A DNA stretch of 64,000 nt from positions 186,001 through 250,000 of the forward strand of contig CM030935.1 in the NCBI GenBank assembly GCA_018136815.1. The letters are read 5' to 3'. This DNA is from Isochrysis galbana. Its lineage: Eukaryota > Haptophyta > Isochrysidales > Isochrysidaceae. The notes below the pieces were generated by a model, which made no database searches, was not told the DNA's origin, and saw only the letters and a program-made list of their open reading frames with translations. Positions 31,384 through 41,218 of the stretch are shown here, piece after piece (position 1 is the stretch's first letter; each line of letters starts with the position of its first letter). Made by a program: the position numbers and the translations under genes.

Positions 31384-33926
31384 GCGCGAAGGGACGCTGC
31401 CTCTCAGGTGTGGTCCATTGTGAGAGCGACGCACAGTCTGGCTCAAGGGACGACGAGAGGTGATTTCGCGCGTTGTGAGTGGATTGTGGATGTCGCCTTC
31501 TCGATGGCATCCTCGAGCAAAATTCTGTGTGAGTGACGAGAGGCTGCGACCTCAGGTTTGGTTGTTTTTTTGACAAATACCCCCATAAAGTTTGTGTATA
31601 GCTTCTACTGGCAAAGCACCTGCCCCCCCCCCACCTCCTAACCCCCTTTTCGTCCGCGCCCATTGGCTCGCCGTTCCCCCGCCTAGCCGCCACGCACGCT
31701 CTGCTCCTCGATCCGCCAAGTGGCAAAAAGGGGATGTGCAAGCACAACCCTCACGCCCACTCTAACTCCCAATCCCTTTGGCATGTATCACTTGCAGGGG
31801 GAGATGGAGGTAGCGGAGGTGAGGGAGGAGGAAGAGACGGTGGGGGAGGTGTGGGCGGAGGCGGGGATGGAGGGGGCGGAGACGACGGAGGAGGAGGAGA
31901 CGGCGGCGGGGGAGACGGAGGTGGCCCCCACGGCGGTGGCGGCGAGGGCGGCGGCGTGGGTGGAAGAGGAGATGGAGGCGGCGGCGGAGATGGAGGAGGA
32001 GAAGAGGGCGGTGGCGGCAAGGGCGGTGGCAAGCGGCGGTGACATAGGCGGTGATAAGGGAGGTGGTAAGGGCGGCGGCGTGGGCGGATGCGGAGATGGA
32101 GCCAGCGGAGGTGAGGGAGGAGGAAGAGACGGTGGGGGAGCGTGTGGGCGGAGGCGAAGGCGGAGATGGAGGGGGCGGAGACGACGGAGGAGAAGACGGA
32201 GGAGGAGAAGACGGCGGGGGAGGGCCGGGGGACCGGGGGAGTGGGGGTGTAGAAAATGTACTGCTTGATAGTAGTGATTCCACGGCTGCGTGTGCGGTGA
32301 GAATATCATACGGTGTAATTGATTGTCAGTGAGAGAGTGGGTCAGCCGTGCAGTCTGCTCCTGGCAAGCCATAAGGCATGCCAGGGGCCAAGGGGATGGG
32401 TGGGTCCTCCCCCACAGCAGGGGAGGAGTGGAGAGGGGGGGGACTCGTCCCCCCCAAGGGCGAACCAAGTGTACACTTAGTTGCACTACTGACTACTATG
32501 ATGAAAAAAAAACATCTGAAGATTCAGGCTACTACCGCTAGCTATAAAGACCACGCACTCACGGTACCGACTCACGCCATCGCCTATACCCCAGAACACT
32601 CACTCCCTTTACACTACCCCCTTCATTCCTTTGTCTTTGGTATCGGGGGGGGGGCCGCGTGCACTACGTCGGGCCAAGTGCAAGGGGCGGGCTGGGGCAG
32701 ACCTGTTGTTGGGTGTTCCTGTGGCAAACAAACGTAAAACGCCTTCTGCAACTATCTTATCGTGTCCCGGGGGGTCTCTGCCCCCGCCCTTCGGCTTTTC
32801 TTCGCCTGCCGCCGCTCTTTCGCGGTGTCCGCCTGCCGTGCGGGGTGTCATCCCGCAAACATATCGTAAACAAGCGTGAATATTACCTTTTTTGGGGTCG
32901 GATCGTGTCGTTTTTTTGTCGTTCATTCTTCGTCATTCTCTTCGTTTTCATACGGGCGCGTGATGCCTGCGCGCGCCATGGCCCCCCTCTGGGGGGCCCC
33001 TCGAGGCCCCCCAGAGGGCCAGCTGGGGCAGCTCAGGGGGCAGTGGAGGCTGGGGCAGTGCCCTGGCCTCTCCTGCCTCTCCCTCGCATGCCTCGCTGGC
33101 CCTGGGTGCCCTCTTGGCGGCTCTGGTGGTCTGTGGCTCAGTGGTGGTGGGGGGAGTCAGTACGATCAGGGGCCAGTGCAGGCGAGTGCGTGCGGCGCGC
33201 GGCGCGCGCTCGGCGAGAGTCTGGTCAGGTGTGATGTCAGCTCAGCCCCTGCCAGCAGGCAGGGGCTGAGGTTGATTGTGCAGGCCCACCCATGGGGTGT
33301 CTGTGATGGAGAGAGGGGGGCGCGAGGCCCCCATTGGCCTCCTACTTATAAAAGTAGTTGCTGACTACTGTGATGAATGTGCGTTTGTGTGAATGCAGTG
33401 GGAACATCCATCCTACAATCTGCAAGTCGCCATACATACGCGCGTTGCGCGCTGCTCACGCTGTTGTTGGCGAACGCCGCCCTGACCCGCGCTGCGGTGC
33501 CAAGACGATATAATGTCGCGCACGCTACAACTGAATGTGCGCATGAGGTGCATGTAGCAGAGAATCTCATCCTATGACCTATGATATCGGGACCGCGATG
33601 GGAGCGCTGCTAGCTGCTAGCGTTCGACCTCGCACACGCCGCGATGCTTGCCTCTTGGGCGCCACCACGATAATGTCAAATATTATTTTGACGACAGTTG
33701 CGGCCCATTGCTCTTGGGTGCTGCTAGCAGATACACACGGCCACGCGCGAGGCGAGATTATCAAAAGGTTTTTTTGGATACTGCTAGCATAAGTCAACTC
33801 GGTGCCCGCTCCCACAAAACACACAACAATTCATTTATCTACACTTGTCGCGCACGTTGCTTTACTGACATCCTTTGCACCTATCCCAGAGATAAGTTCC
33901 CGTACTTCTCTGCCATTGGATATCAT
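31384..33926. repeat. Repeat-rich spacer: GGA array, R3 tail, R1 end, LINE-B 3' end, R2 copy
   Basis: Positions 31795-32215 are an imperfect GGA/GGC triplet-hexamer array that opens all frames as Gly/Glu-rich nonsense. Positions 32215-32310 are an R3 tail, 32335-32485 an R1 end, and 32504-32700 a minus-strand LINE-B 3' end. Positions 32510-33340 are the R2 composite, an inverted match to 13540-14350. Another poly-T-ended tail (GCGAGGCGAGATTATCAAAAGG) ends at about 33775. No gene is supported. Confidence 0.65.
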
Positions 33927-35111
33927 CTAGTGCAATTGCTCTTCAAGCACCGCGTGGTCCTGCTGCTGCCGATTTCTCTTTCGAAGAGCCATGGCGATGC
34001 TGGCAGCAAGTGCGAGGGCGATATAGAGAATCCTGCTGGTCTCCAAAGCCGGCGTCCCCACGGCAGCAGCCCGTGGGTGCATACTGACTGATGCAGCCGA
34101 CTCTGCGACGGTCAGCCACGGCTGGGGTTCTGAGATGTACGTCTCGCACAAGCCGCAGGTCGCCATGCAGATCTTTTTGGCTAAGCTCGGAGCGCCTAGG
34201 CAAATCCCACGCCCATCCAAACTACATCCATCCAAGGCATCTAGGCATGGTGCAAGCGGAGGGAGTGAAGGGGGGGGTGCAGGAGGTGACAACTCATTGC
34301 AGCATTCGCTGCATGCGTCACCGCATACTAGGCGTGTTTCGTCGCACACTAGGCCAATCGAGCGCATGGCGAAGCACGAGGCGTGGCCGCACTCCGCCAT
34401 GCACACGGTAGGGATGGGTGGCGATGGCACGATTGAGGGCAAGGCTGGAGTTGGCGGAGGCGGCGTTGACGGGAAAGGAGACCGAGCCGAAGAAAGCCTC
34501 GAGCTCGACCCCGAATACTGAGTCGGAAGCGGCGCGGAGGTCTCGACCTGCCACGGCACCCTTGCCCCCTGCAAAGGCTGTGTGTTGTAAAGATCAGCTT
34601 GTGTACTTCTGCCCGAGCGATTGCGCTTGTACTCCCCATCCGCCCATTCGAGGCCGACGAAGCCGGCCTTGCGCATTGCCTCCCTGCCAGCCGGCCCTAG
34701 CTCGTTGCCGAAGAGGCCTAGCGTGCTGAGCACCTTGTTGTCCTGGAGGTCTCTACCGAGCGCCGCAAGTGCTTCATCTGAGATATCGTTGCGCTCAAGG
34801 TAGAGCGTGTCGAGCCTCGTGTTGCGCCGAAGCGCAATCCCAAGCGCGCGAGCGCCTGCGTCTCCCACCGAGTTGTTGAACAGGTTGAGCTCGCGCACCG
34901 CCGGAGAGGGCTGAGAGGAAAGCTGAAGGCTGAGAGCAGATGCGGCAGCCGGGCCAAGCCCAGCATGAGCAAGCTGCAGCTGATCGCAGCCGTCGAGGCG
35001 GAAGGCGACGCCGGGCGGCCACGGAAGCCGGCGAAGCGCCTCTCGCGCAGTGCACACATGGCATGATGCACGGGAGCACAGCAACAACACCAGCCAAAGG
35101 CGGTGAACCAT
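33927..35111 (-). CDS. Signal-peptide LRR protein with Cys-rich modules and C-terminal membrane anchor
   Basis: The 394-residue product starts at the ATG at 35109-35111 with a signal peptide (MVHRLWLVLLLCSRASCHV). A ribonuclease-inhibitor-type LRR follows at about residues 45-160: VRELNLFNNSVGDAGARALGIAL, LDTLYLERNDISDEALAAL, LSTLGLFGNELGPAG. A Pro/Ser-rich linker leads to two Cys clusters. The first reads CMAECGHASCF...VCGDACSECC. The second (CLDALDGCSLDGRGIC...ICMATCGLC) has the six-cysteine look of ShK-type domains. A hydrophobic segment (ILYIALALAASIAMAL) near the end, followed by basic residues, suggests a type I membrane protein. It probably acts at the cell surface or in the secretory path. 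An in-frame upstream extension to 35267 would hide the signal peptide, so I reject it. Confidence 0.7.
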   Translation of the reverse strand: MVHRLWLVLLLCSRASCHVCTAREALRRLPWPPGVAFRLDGCDQLQLAHAGLGPAAASALSLQLSSQPSPAVRELNLFNNSVGDAGARALGIALRRNTRLDTLYLERNDISDEALAALGRDLQDNKVLSTLGLFGNELGPAGREAMRKAGFVGLEWADGEYKRNRSGRSTQADLYNTQPLQGARVPWQVETSAPLPTQYSGSSSRLSSARSPFPSTPPPPTPALPSIVPSPPIPTVCMAECGHASCFAMRSIGLVCDETRLVCGDACSECCNELSPPAPPPSLPPLAPCLDALDGCSLDGRGICLGAPSLAKKICMATCGLCETYISEPQPWLTVAESAASVSMHPRAAAVGTPALETSRILYIALALAASIAMALRKRNRQQQDHAVLEEQLH

Positions 35112-35708
35112 TCGGCACAGAGAGAGATGAAGTGGGCGGAGGGGGGAGGCACGCTGGCGGCGTCCTCTCTCTCTCTCTCCGTCCTCCTGCTCTGGTTGTT
35201 TAAGGATTAGCTCCCAAAGCAAAGATAGTCCGCATGGATGACAGGAGACAAAAAAACGGATCAACAAGAAAGGCCCGAAGGGGCCCCCAGAAGGTGTTCA
35301 AGGTCGAACGTCCTTATTTGATGTTTTGTATTTACCTGGATACCAGGGGGGGGGAGGGCTCGACGGCTCCAAAGCGATCCGCCCCCTGAAGAAAACTCTT
35401 GAAGTCTCTGGCTACGAGTATGGGTACTCCTACTTTCCTTTTTAAAAATCTGATGATTCTGGACTAACACCTACTAAGTCTAGGTTTCCCTACCTCTACC
35501 TCTACACCGACATCGCCCTTATCTCCCATCTCTCCACCTCCACCTCCTGCCTCCTGCCTCCTGCCTCCTGCCCTTCCCCCCTTCATCTTCATGGCTATAG
35601 GCTATAGGTGCTTTACTACTTCTAGCTAGGGGGGGGGTCCATCGCACTCAAGGTACTGCCTTCTGCCATCGCCCTATGACCTATGATACATCCATGAGAA
35701 CCATTGGT
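35112..35708. other. Spacer with LINE-B 3' end remnant
   Basis: Positions 35440-35600 on the minus strand resemble a decayed LINE-B 3'UTR (plus-strand reading AAAAATCTGATGATTCTGGACTAACACC). The remainder is GC-rich and unassigned. A CTCCTGC tandem is near 35548-35572. Confidence 0.5.
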
Positions 35709-36717
35709 AGGGCGGTCAAACAGGGTTTTCTATTAGGGGTAGCGAAAATGGCCATCTCACGGTTGAGAAAATTTGAGGATTTTCTTCGGTAGAAAGTTCC
35801 CTATACACCCGACAAACACATATCCGGGGCCCATTAGGACCAAGACCCCCCCCTTGGGTCCTCATAACAAAACGTAACCAAAAACCAACAAAAGATCGCA
35901 AAGGGCCGAGAAGCTCAACTTCAAATCGAGACCGGGCGCGGTGCGTGCCCGTTTTCGACGATCCACCCGGATGAGGAGGCCCGCCAGACACCAAATACAC
36001 AGGGGCCACCCGCACAGTCACACCAATCGGGCGAACCGCGCGCCGAAATCTCGTCGAAATCAGCCAGCCGTAGAGCCCATTGGACGTGGCATGAGTTCGA
36101 AGTTGGGCTCTCAGGGCCTCCCTCGGAGACGTCAAACGTCGAATGGGCTCCACGGATGGCTGATTTCGACGAGATTTCGGCGCGCGGCCCGCCCGATTGG
36201 CGTGACTGTCCGGCTGGCCCCTGTGTATTTGGCGTCTGGCGGGGCCTCCCATCCGGATGGATCGTCGAAAACGGGCGCGCAGCGCGCCCGGCATGAGTTC
36301 GAAGTTGGGCTCTCAGGGCCTCCCTCGGAGACGTCGAATGGGCTCCACGGGTGGCTGATTTCCACGAGATTTCGGCGCGCGGCCACCCCGATTGGCGTGA
36401 CTGTCCGGCTGGCCCCTGCGTATTTGGTGTCTTGGGGGCCCCCCATCCGGATGGATCGTCGAAAACGGGCACGCACCGCGCCCGGTCTCGATTTGAAGTT
36501 CAGCTTTTCGGCCCTTTGCGACTTTAACGTCTTTCGTTGGTATTTGCTAACGTTTTGTTGTGGGGGCCCAGGGGGGGGGTCTTGGTCCTAATGGGCCCCG
36601 GATATGTGCTTGTTGGGTGTATAGGGAACTTTCTACCGAAAAACATCCTCAAATTTTCTCAATCCTGACAAGGTCATTTTCTTACCCCTAATAAAAAAAC
36701 CCTGTTTGACCGCCCTA
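35709..36717. mobile_element. Foldback DNA transposon with long terminal inverted repeats
   Basis: Both ends read TAGGGCGGTCAAACAGGG inward, and the inverted similarity continues for about 300 bp or more. Matching stretches include GAGAAAATTTGAGGAT, GTAGAAAGTTCCCTATACACC, CCGGGGCCCATTAGGACCAAG, and CGAGACCGGGCGCGGTGCGTG. The core contains a 190-bp direct duplication (36090-36290 and 36292-36480, starting GCATGAGTTCGAAGTTGGGC). A TA target duplication is possible because the outermost bases are TA at both ends. No transposase is present, so it is non-autonomous. A solo end of the same family is at about 50996-51024. Confidence 0.82.
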
Positions 36718-37592
36718 GTTATTCTGATTGTTATCGTTGTTCTAATGCCAATGCCAACTCTTAGCTCTCTTGCTCTCTCTACTTACTACTCTCAACTCTA
36801 CTCACTACTCACTCACTCTAGACTCTGGTCCTCCGTCCGCGCGCCCTGTGGCGCGCCACCCTTCTCCCTCGCCCTCTCGCTCGCTCCGTCCTGTTAGACG
36901 AAAAGCTTTTGCCCGTTGAAGTCAAAGATCCTTCCCCGCCTCCCGGAGAGGGGTGTGTGCCAAGCGCTGCGTACTAGCACTAGCCGTCGGTGCGCCTTTT
37001 GCGACGGAGCTTGGGCCGCAGGCCCTCCGGCCTCCAGAACCGTTCGACACGACATGCCTACGAGCCCGCGCAACTAGGCACCAAGCCATAATGCACTCTA
37101 CTTGCCGTTGACTCCGCCACCCTCCACTTTCTCTATCCCTATGCCGTGGCACCAGCATGTACAAAAATTGGACTGCTACTAGTTGTGGCACTCCAAAAGA
37201 GATGGCGGATACAGACGCACGTGACCGCGAGGATGGACAATTCCATGAGATGGAAATGGAAAGTTCCTTTCAAGGAGGACAGTGCACGTGCGTGGAAACC
37301 AAGAGCAGTGAAAGCACCAAAAGTGCTGTTGGCATGACAATGAACTGAGGCGTGCATCATTCCATGAACGTGACAAGGTGGAAGACTGCGAGCCGCAGCA
37401 GCATCGACTCTCACAAGGCTACAGATGGTATAGACGTTCCAGTGGCTTTTGACCTTACTATCTTCTATTGAAGGATTCCAAGGCCGCAATGTCAATTGAT
37501 CGGGCATATCAGCCAGCACGAACTCGAACGCGGCAGAGTATCCACCGGGCAGGAAGAACGAGAGGTGCTCTTTGCCACTCAGCAAAGAGCCC
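36718..37592. other. Spacer with a possible exon on the minus strand
   Basis: Just downstream of the PhzF gene, the minus strand at about 37455-37585 encodes LLSGKEHLSFFLPGGYSAAFEFVLADMPDQ and reaches a GTAAGG donor near 37456. It looks like coding sequence and may be an exon of an unresolved gene or an alternative end of the PhzF gene. I do not recognise it. Nothing else in the stretch is supported. Confidence 0.35.
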
Positions 37593-38753
37593 TCAACAAA
37601 GGCGGCTCACGATTGGTGGTGGTCTCGTTGGTGCCACCAGCAACCTTCCCTCCATCGTTGTGACAGCGTTTCCACGGAGCTTAACGCGCCCATCCACGAA
37701 TGCGGCCACAGCTGAAGCGGTGGTATTTGTGATTGCATCCGTTGCCGCCCCCGTTCTTGATGTTGGGGCGTCGACATCTGCATTGAGAATGCTTGCACAT
37801 GGAGTGGAGGATGTGGCAGAAGTCTCTGTATTCGAGCCAGCGTCTTCGTCGTCAACTCGCCCGTCCAGTTCGACTTCAATTTCCCCAGTCCTTTCGGAGA
37901 GCTGCTGCGCTCGCATGAGCCGCTTCCCGAGCACGGCGCTCCAGTACGGTGCGAGCGTGCAATGCGCAGAGCCTGTTACACTATCCTCTGCGATACCGAT
38001 GGTAGGAGCAAAGAATCGAGAGGAAAAATGGAAAGGGTGGCTCCCATCGGCAGCGCTAACAATGACACCACGGAATGGCATGCGCGCGATCAAGGCGAGA
38101 TCAGGATCGGCCGCCTTGACTATCGCAGCATCGGGCACAACAACTAACAAGTCATCTGATGCGCCGATAACATCGATCAACTCCTCAGGGAGACGAAGTG
38201 CTAACGCTATCTCTTCCTTTGTGGGCGCAGAGTCATCTTTCAAAGGGGCGGGCGGGGTGGCGGGAAAGTCGAGCTCGATCAGCCCCTCAGCACGGCGGAT
38301 AGCTTGCAGTTCGCCTGAGCGGGTGGAGAAGCGGAGAACATCGCTTTCTCGACCTGCTGGCCGTGAGAAAAGTGCATGAGCTGCTGCAAGCGTGGCATGG
38401 CCACACAGATCCACTTCGACTGCAGGCGTGAACCACTGGAGCTCAAACGTCTCCCCCTTGGCGGCCGCTCCCTCGTTCCCCTCGAGCTCCGAGCTGCCTG
38501 TCGGCCGGACGAAGGCTGTCTCCGACAGATTCTGGTTGCGCGCCACGTTGAGCATCCACTTGGCATCCGCTTTGTCATGCAGCAGGCAGACGGCGGCGGG
38601 ATTGCCTGCAAAGGGCGTCTTGGTGAACGCGTCAACGTGTAGCACGGTAGGATACCTGATCTCAGGCGGCGCCGAACTGAAGATACGTCGAGCGACGACG
38701 CCGGCCACTCGGCCAAGGACGCGCATCTCGCGGGGCGGTGCGCGCGTCTTCAC
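37593..38753 (-). CDS. PhzF-family (phenazine biosynthesis-like) isomerase/epimerase-fold protein
   Basis: PhzF-fold proteins are diaminopimelate-epimerase-like enzymes that act on small metabolites; the eukaryotic substrate is mostly unknown. Family blocks are clear: HVDAFTKTPFAGNPAAVCLL, NLSETAFV with the catalytic Glu, FTPAVEVDLCGHATLAAAHALF, FFAPTIGIAEDSVTGSAHCTLAPYW with the conserved Asp, and GRVKLRGNAVTTMEGRLLV at the end. The N-terminus (MRVLGRVAGVVARRIFSSAPP from the second Met, 38726) resembles a mitochondrial presequence. About 57 residues, low-complexity and Ser/Thr/Ala-rich, are inserted near the C-terminus between two copies of DGRV (about 37684-37857). The gene has no intron. 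PAR copy 3 lies immediately upstream. Confidence 0.87.
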   Translation of the reverse strand: MKTRAPPREMRVLGRVAGVVARRIFSSAPPEIRYPTVLHVDAFTKTPFAGNPAAVCLLHDKADAKWMLNVARNQNLSETAFVRPTGSSELEGNEGAAAKGETFELQWFTPAVEVDLCGHATLAAAHALFSRPAGRESDVLRFSTRSGELQAIRRAEGLIELDFPATPPAPLKDDSAPTKEEIALALRLPEELIDVIGASDDLLVVVPDAAIVKAADPDLALIARMPFRGVIVSAADGSHPFHFSSRFFAPTIGIAEDSVTGSAHCTLAPYWSAVLGKRLMRAQQLSERTGEIEVELDGRVDDEDAGSNTETSATSSTPCASILNADVDAPTSRTGAATDAITNTTASAVAAFVDGRVKLRGNAVTTMEGRLLVAPTRPPPIVSRLC

Positions 38754-38812
38754 CGTGCAAGTCTTGACCCTGCTGTGAAGCCTTGACCTGCTGTGAAAGG
38801 AAAATAAGGCTG

Positions 38813-38932
38813 GTTATCAGAGTTTTCTTGTCTGTGCAACCGAGCCCCTCCCCCGCGATGGGGTGTGTGTGCGGTTGGTGCATGGCTCGTCCGATGCATG
38901 TGGCTAGGCGTGCTAGCCAACAAGATGTTATA
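38813..38932 (-). promoter_or_regulatory. PAR copy 3, upstream of the PhzF-like gene
   Basis: Read on the minus strand it gives AACATCTTGTTGGCTAGCACG, CCTAGCCACATGCATCGG, ACGAGCCATGCACCAACCGC, ATCGCGGGGGAGGGGCTCGG, and the right end AGACAAGAAAACTCTGAT. It lies in gene orientation and ends about 60 bp before the first ATG and 85 bp before the second. The middle TCGAAGGGC...GGTTATAC part is missing, so this copy is shorter than copy 1. Confidence 0.68.
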
Positions 38933-39611
38933 CAAGACTACACTTGTTAAAGTTAAAGTGGTACCATGGTCATGGTACATGGTAGTAGTACATGGTAATA
39001 AATAGCAAATAGCAATAGCCCGGTCACCGGTCACTCACTCTCACTCATTTTAACCACTATTTTCCACCTCCCCTGGGTGTCCAAGGATTCCGCAGGGTCC
39101 CCCCCTACCTGCCCCGCCAGCCGCCTCCCCCCTCCGACCAGCCCCCTCCCGCCCCACGAATGGCAATCGCGTCGGGGAGTGACGGAGTGACCCCCCTCCC
39201 TTCCCCTTCCCCTGCGCGTGGCGGTCTATTTTGGGAGATTGAGGCGGGCGCTCACGGGAGGGAATCAAAGTGGTCAAAAAAAATCTTTTAATATTCTCGC
39301 CTCCCCCGTGGCACTGACTCGCATATTCGTAGCCACGCCCCCTTCCCTTCCTCACCCTCATTCCCCGCCTTGCGGCAACTCCCCTCGTGCTCTACTTAGG
39401 GGCTCGGGATATGTGGGGGGTCCGAGCGGAGCTGTGTGCACTTGTCCTCAGCGGCGTGTTCTCCGCTCCCTCCTGTGCCACTGAGTGACCTGTTTGTTTT
39501 TAGAGTTGTTCCATGGCCCCTTGGCTTTGTGTGCGCGGCGTTCCTCTTAGATGACCTATAGTGATCGATCGCGTTCTTAGATGGTAAGTTCCCTCGGGCC
39601 GACGCTTCGTG

Positions 39612-41174
39612 TTATGCGAGTCTTTCAGCGAGGCCAAGTGCTTTTGCTACGAGGCGGGTGTTTTCGCTCAGTTGTAGTCTACCTTTCTCGTTTTCAATGA
39701 ATACGGGGGCGCTGAGTTCTAGCGATTTCTTGAGTTCGGGCTTTCTCCCTTGAGCGGCTTTGTGCGTGCGTGCAGAGCAGTGCGCTTTTGGCGGGGTGAG
39801 GCCCCTGACTAATGTAGTGAATCTCACTAGTGTAGACTCTAGGATAGGTATGTAGTGGTATTCGTGTGACTCAAATTCTACTCTGTAGAAGTCTCTTAGT
39901 ATGTATTTCCACGCTATCACGTATAGTGCTTTTAGGCTTTCGGGAGTGTTCGTACCAGGATATGCAAATAATCTATCCTTTATTTTCTGTGTGCGTGTCC
40001 TTCCGGGGGGAGGAGTGTAATTGTTGAGGGCGTCTATGGTCTCGAAGATGGTTTTCGTCGCGGGACACCACGCTAGATGGCACGAGTTTTCGCGGTGTCG
40101 ACGACATAGCCTACATATGTCTGTCTGAGTGTCTGTGAATCTATTTCTAGTACCAATTCTTCTGTGTGTGATATGTTTGAAGTGGAGGTGCTTGTCTGTG
40201 TGTTTCAATAATGGCATTGTGTATAGTTTAGCTATGTGCTTCCATTCTTCGTTTGTGATATTCAGTCGTCTCTCCCATGCTAATCTCGCCGCTTGCGGGG
40301 CGTTGCTCCGGGTCGCTTTAAGCGTGGCCTTGGTAATGTCTGCGACTGTTATCGCGTCAAGTGCGACCTTTCCTTTTCGTATGGCATATTCATCCGCGAG
40401 GGGGTACTCCATGTGCCTTGGGCCTTTGTATCCGCCCTCCCATCTGGCTGGCGGGTGATAGTGTTGGATCTCTCCGACTTCTGCCACGTTGCCGGTGTCT
40501 GTTACCTCTCCTAGGTAATCGGTTTCGATATGTAGCCATATATTGTTTAGCTTGCTGATGTATTTTTCGTCTTCAGAAACCCTGACCTCTTTGTTCTGTG
40601 GCTCGGTCCCCGGTCTTTGAGGCGGGGTGTTTGCGTCGTGCGTCTTTTGTCCTTCAGTGGCTGAGGGCGGGCGCTCTTTCGAACGCTCTATCACACGCGT
40701 TGCGTGGCCGACTATCTCGTCCCACGAGTCGAGAAAATCTTTTTTGTGTATCGAGCGTCCCTCGTGAATGAACGTTTCGGGTAGGTGTTCGAGATATGCC
40801 GAGCAATCTTCTTTGCTATACGGCGTTGTAAAAGCGCCGTCTTTGAATACGTTATGTATTACGTTGGTGTGCAACGCTTCCCATAGGCGCGCCCTCGGGG
40901 CGCGCACTTTTGGGGGCGGGATGTGGGGATTGTGCCATATTGGCTGCGATAGCGCGCCTTCCCGTGTAAGGAAGGAGGGTTGTATGTCGAGTTCCCTGAA
41001 GTTAGTAATCGCCTCCTTCCAGAAGACTGGGAGCGCCGGGTTTCCCCTGATACTTCCCGTCAATGTTTTCGTGGGGATCGTGGAGAGGACTGCTCCTCTC
41101 CCTAGTCCGGTTCGGCAGAACCAAGCATCGAGCGCGTGTTTCCATAGTGCCTTTCTCGCGTTTAGGTAGTTCAA
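39612..41174 (-). CDS. LINE-A ORF2 C-terminal segment
   Basis: An open frame of 520 codons, closely related to the ORF2 end at 3-1685 (shared NYLNARKALWKHALDAWFC and ELSAP.FIENEKG). It contains the Cys/His motif CRLCRRHRENSCHLAWC. Coding continues upstream without a stop to the LINE-B insertion at 41218, so the listed Met is internal and not a real start. The frame is intact on both sides of the insertion, which suggests that LINE-B arrived recently. Confidence 0.83.
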   Translation of the reverse strand: MNYLNARKALWKHALDAWFCRTGLGRGAVLSTIPTKTLTGSIRGNPALPVFWKEAITNFRELDIQPSFLTREGALSQPIWHNPHIPPPKVRAPRARLWEALHTNVIHNVFKDGAFTTPYSKEDCSAYLEHLPETFIHEGRSIHKKDFLDSWDEIVGHATRVIERSKERPPSATEGQKTHDANTPPQRPGTEPQNKEVRVSEDEKYISKLNNIWLHIETDYLGEVTDTGNVAEVGEIQHYHPPARWEGGYKGPRHMEYPLADEYAIRKGKVALDAITVADITKATLKATRSNAPQAARLAWERRLNITNEEWKHIAKLYTMPLLKHTDKHLHFKHITHRRIGTRNRFTDTQTDICRLCRRHRENSCHLAWCPATKTIFETIDALNNYTPPPGRTRTQKIKDRLFAYPGTNTPESLKALYVIAWKYILRDFYRVEFESHEYHYIPILESTLVRFTTLVRGLTPPKAHCSARTHKAAQGRKPELKKSLELSAPVFIENEKGRLQLSENTRLVAKALGLAERLA

Positions 41175-41202
41175 GATCCATTTAGCCTGGAGTGCTTTTA
41201 CA

Positions 41203-41218
41203 TGGGACGGCCAATCTA
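41203..41218. repeat. Target-site duplication (3' side) of the LINE-B insertion
   Basis: TGGGACGGCCAATCTA here is repeated exactly at 43645-43660. The 16-bp duplication lies inside LINE-A ORF2 and defines the ends of the inserted element at 41219 and 43644. Confidence 0.9.

Noticed and set aside
31720-32486. Several Gly- or Pro-rich open frames on both strands
   Set aside because: They arise from the GGA/GGC array, which lacks stops in every frame.
37593-38753. Bacterial contamination or recent bacterial origin of the PhzF gene
   Set aside because: It has a presequence-like start, flanking eukaryotic repeats and the same upstream repeat as neighbouring intron-bearing genes.
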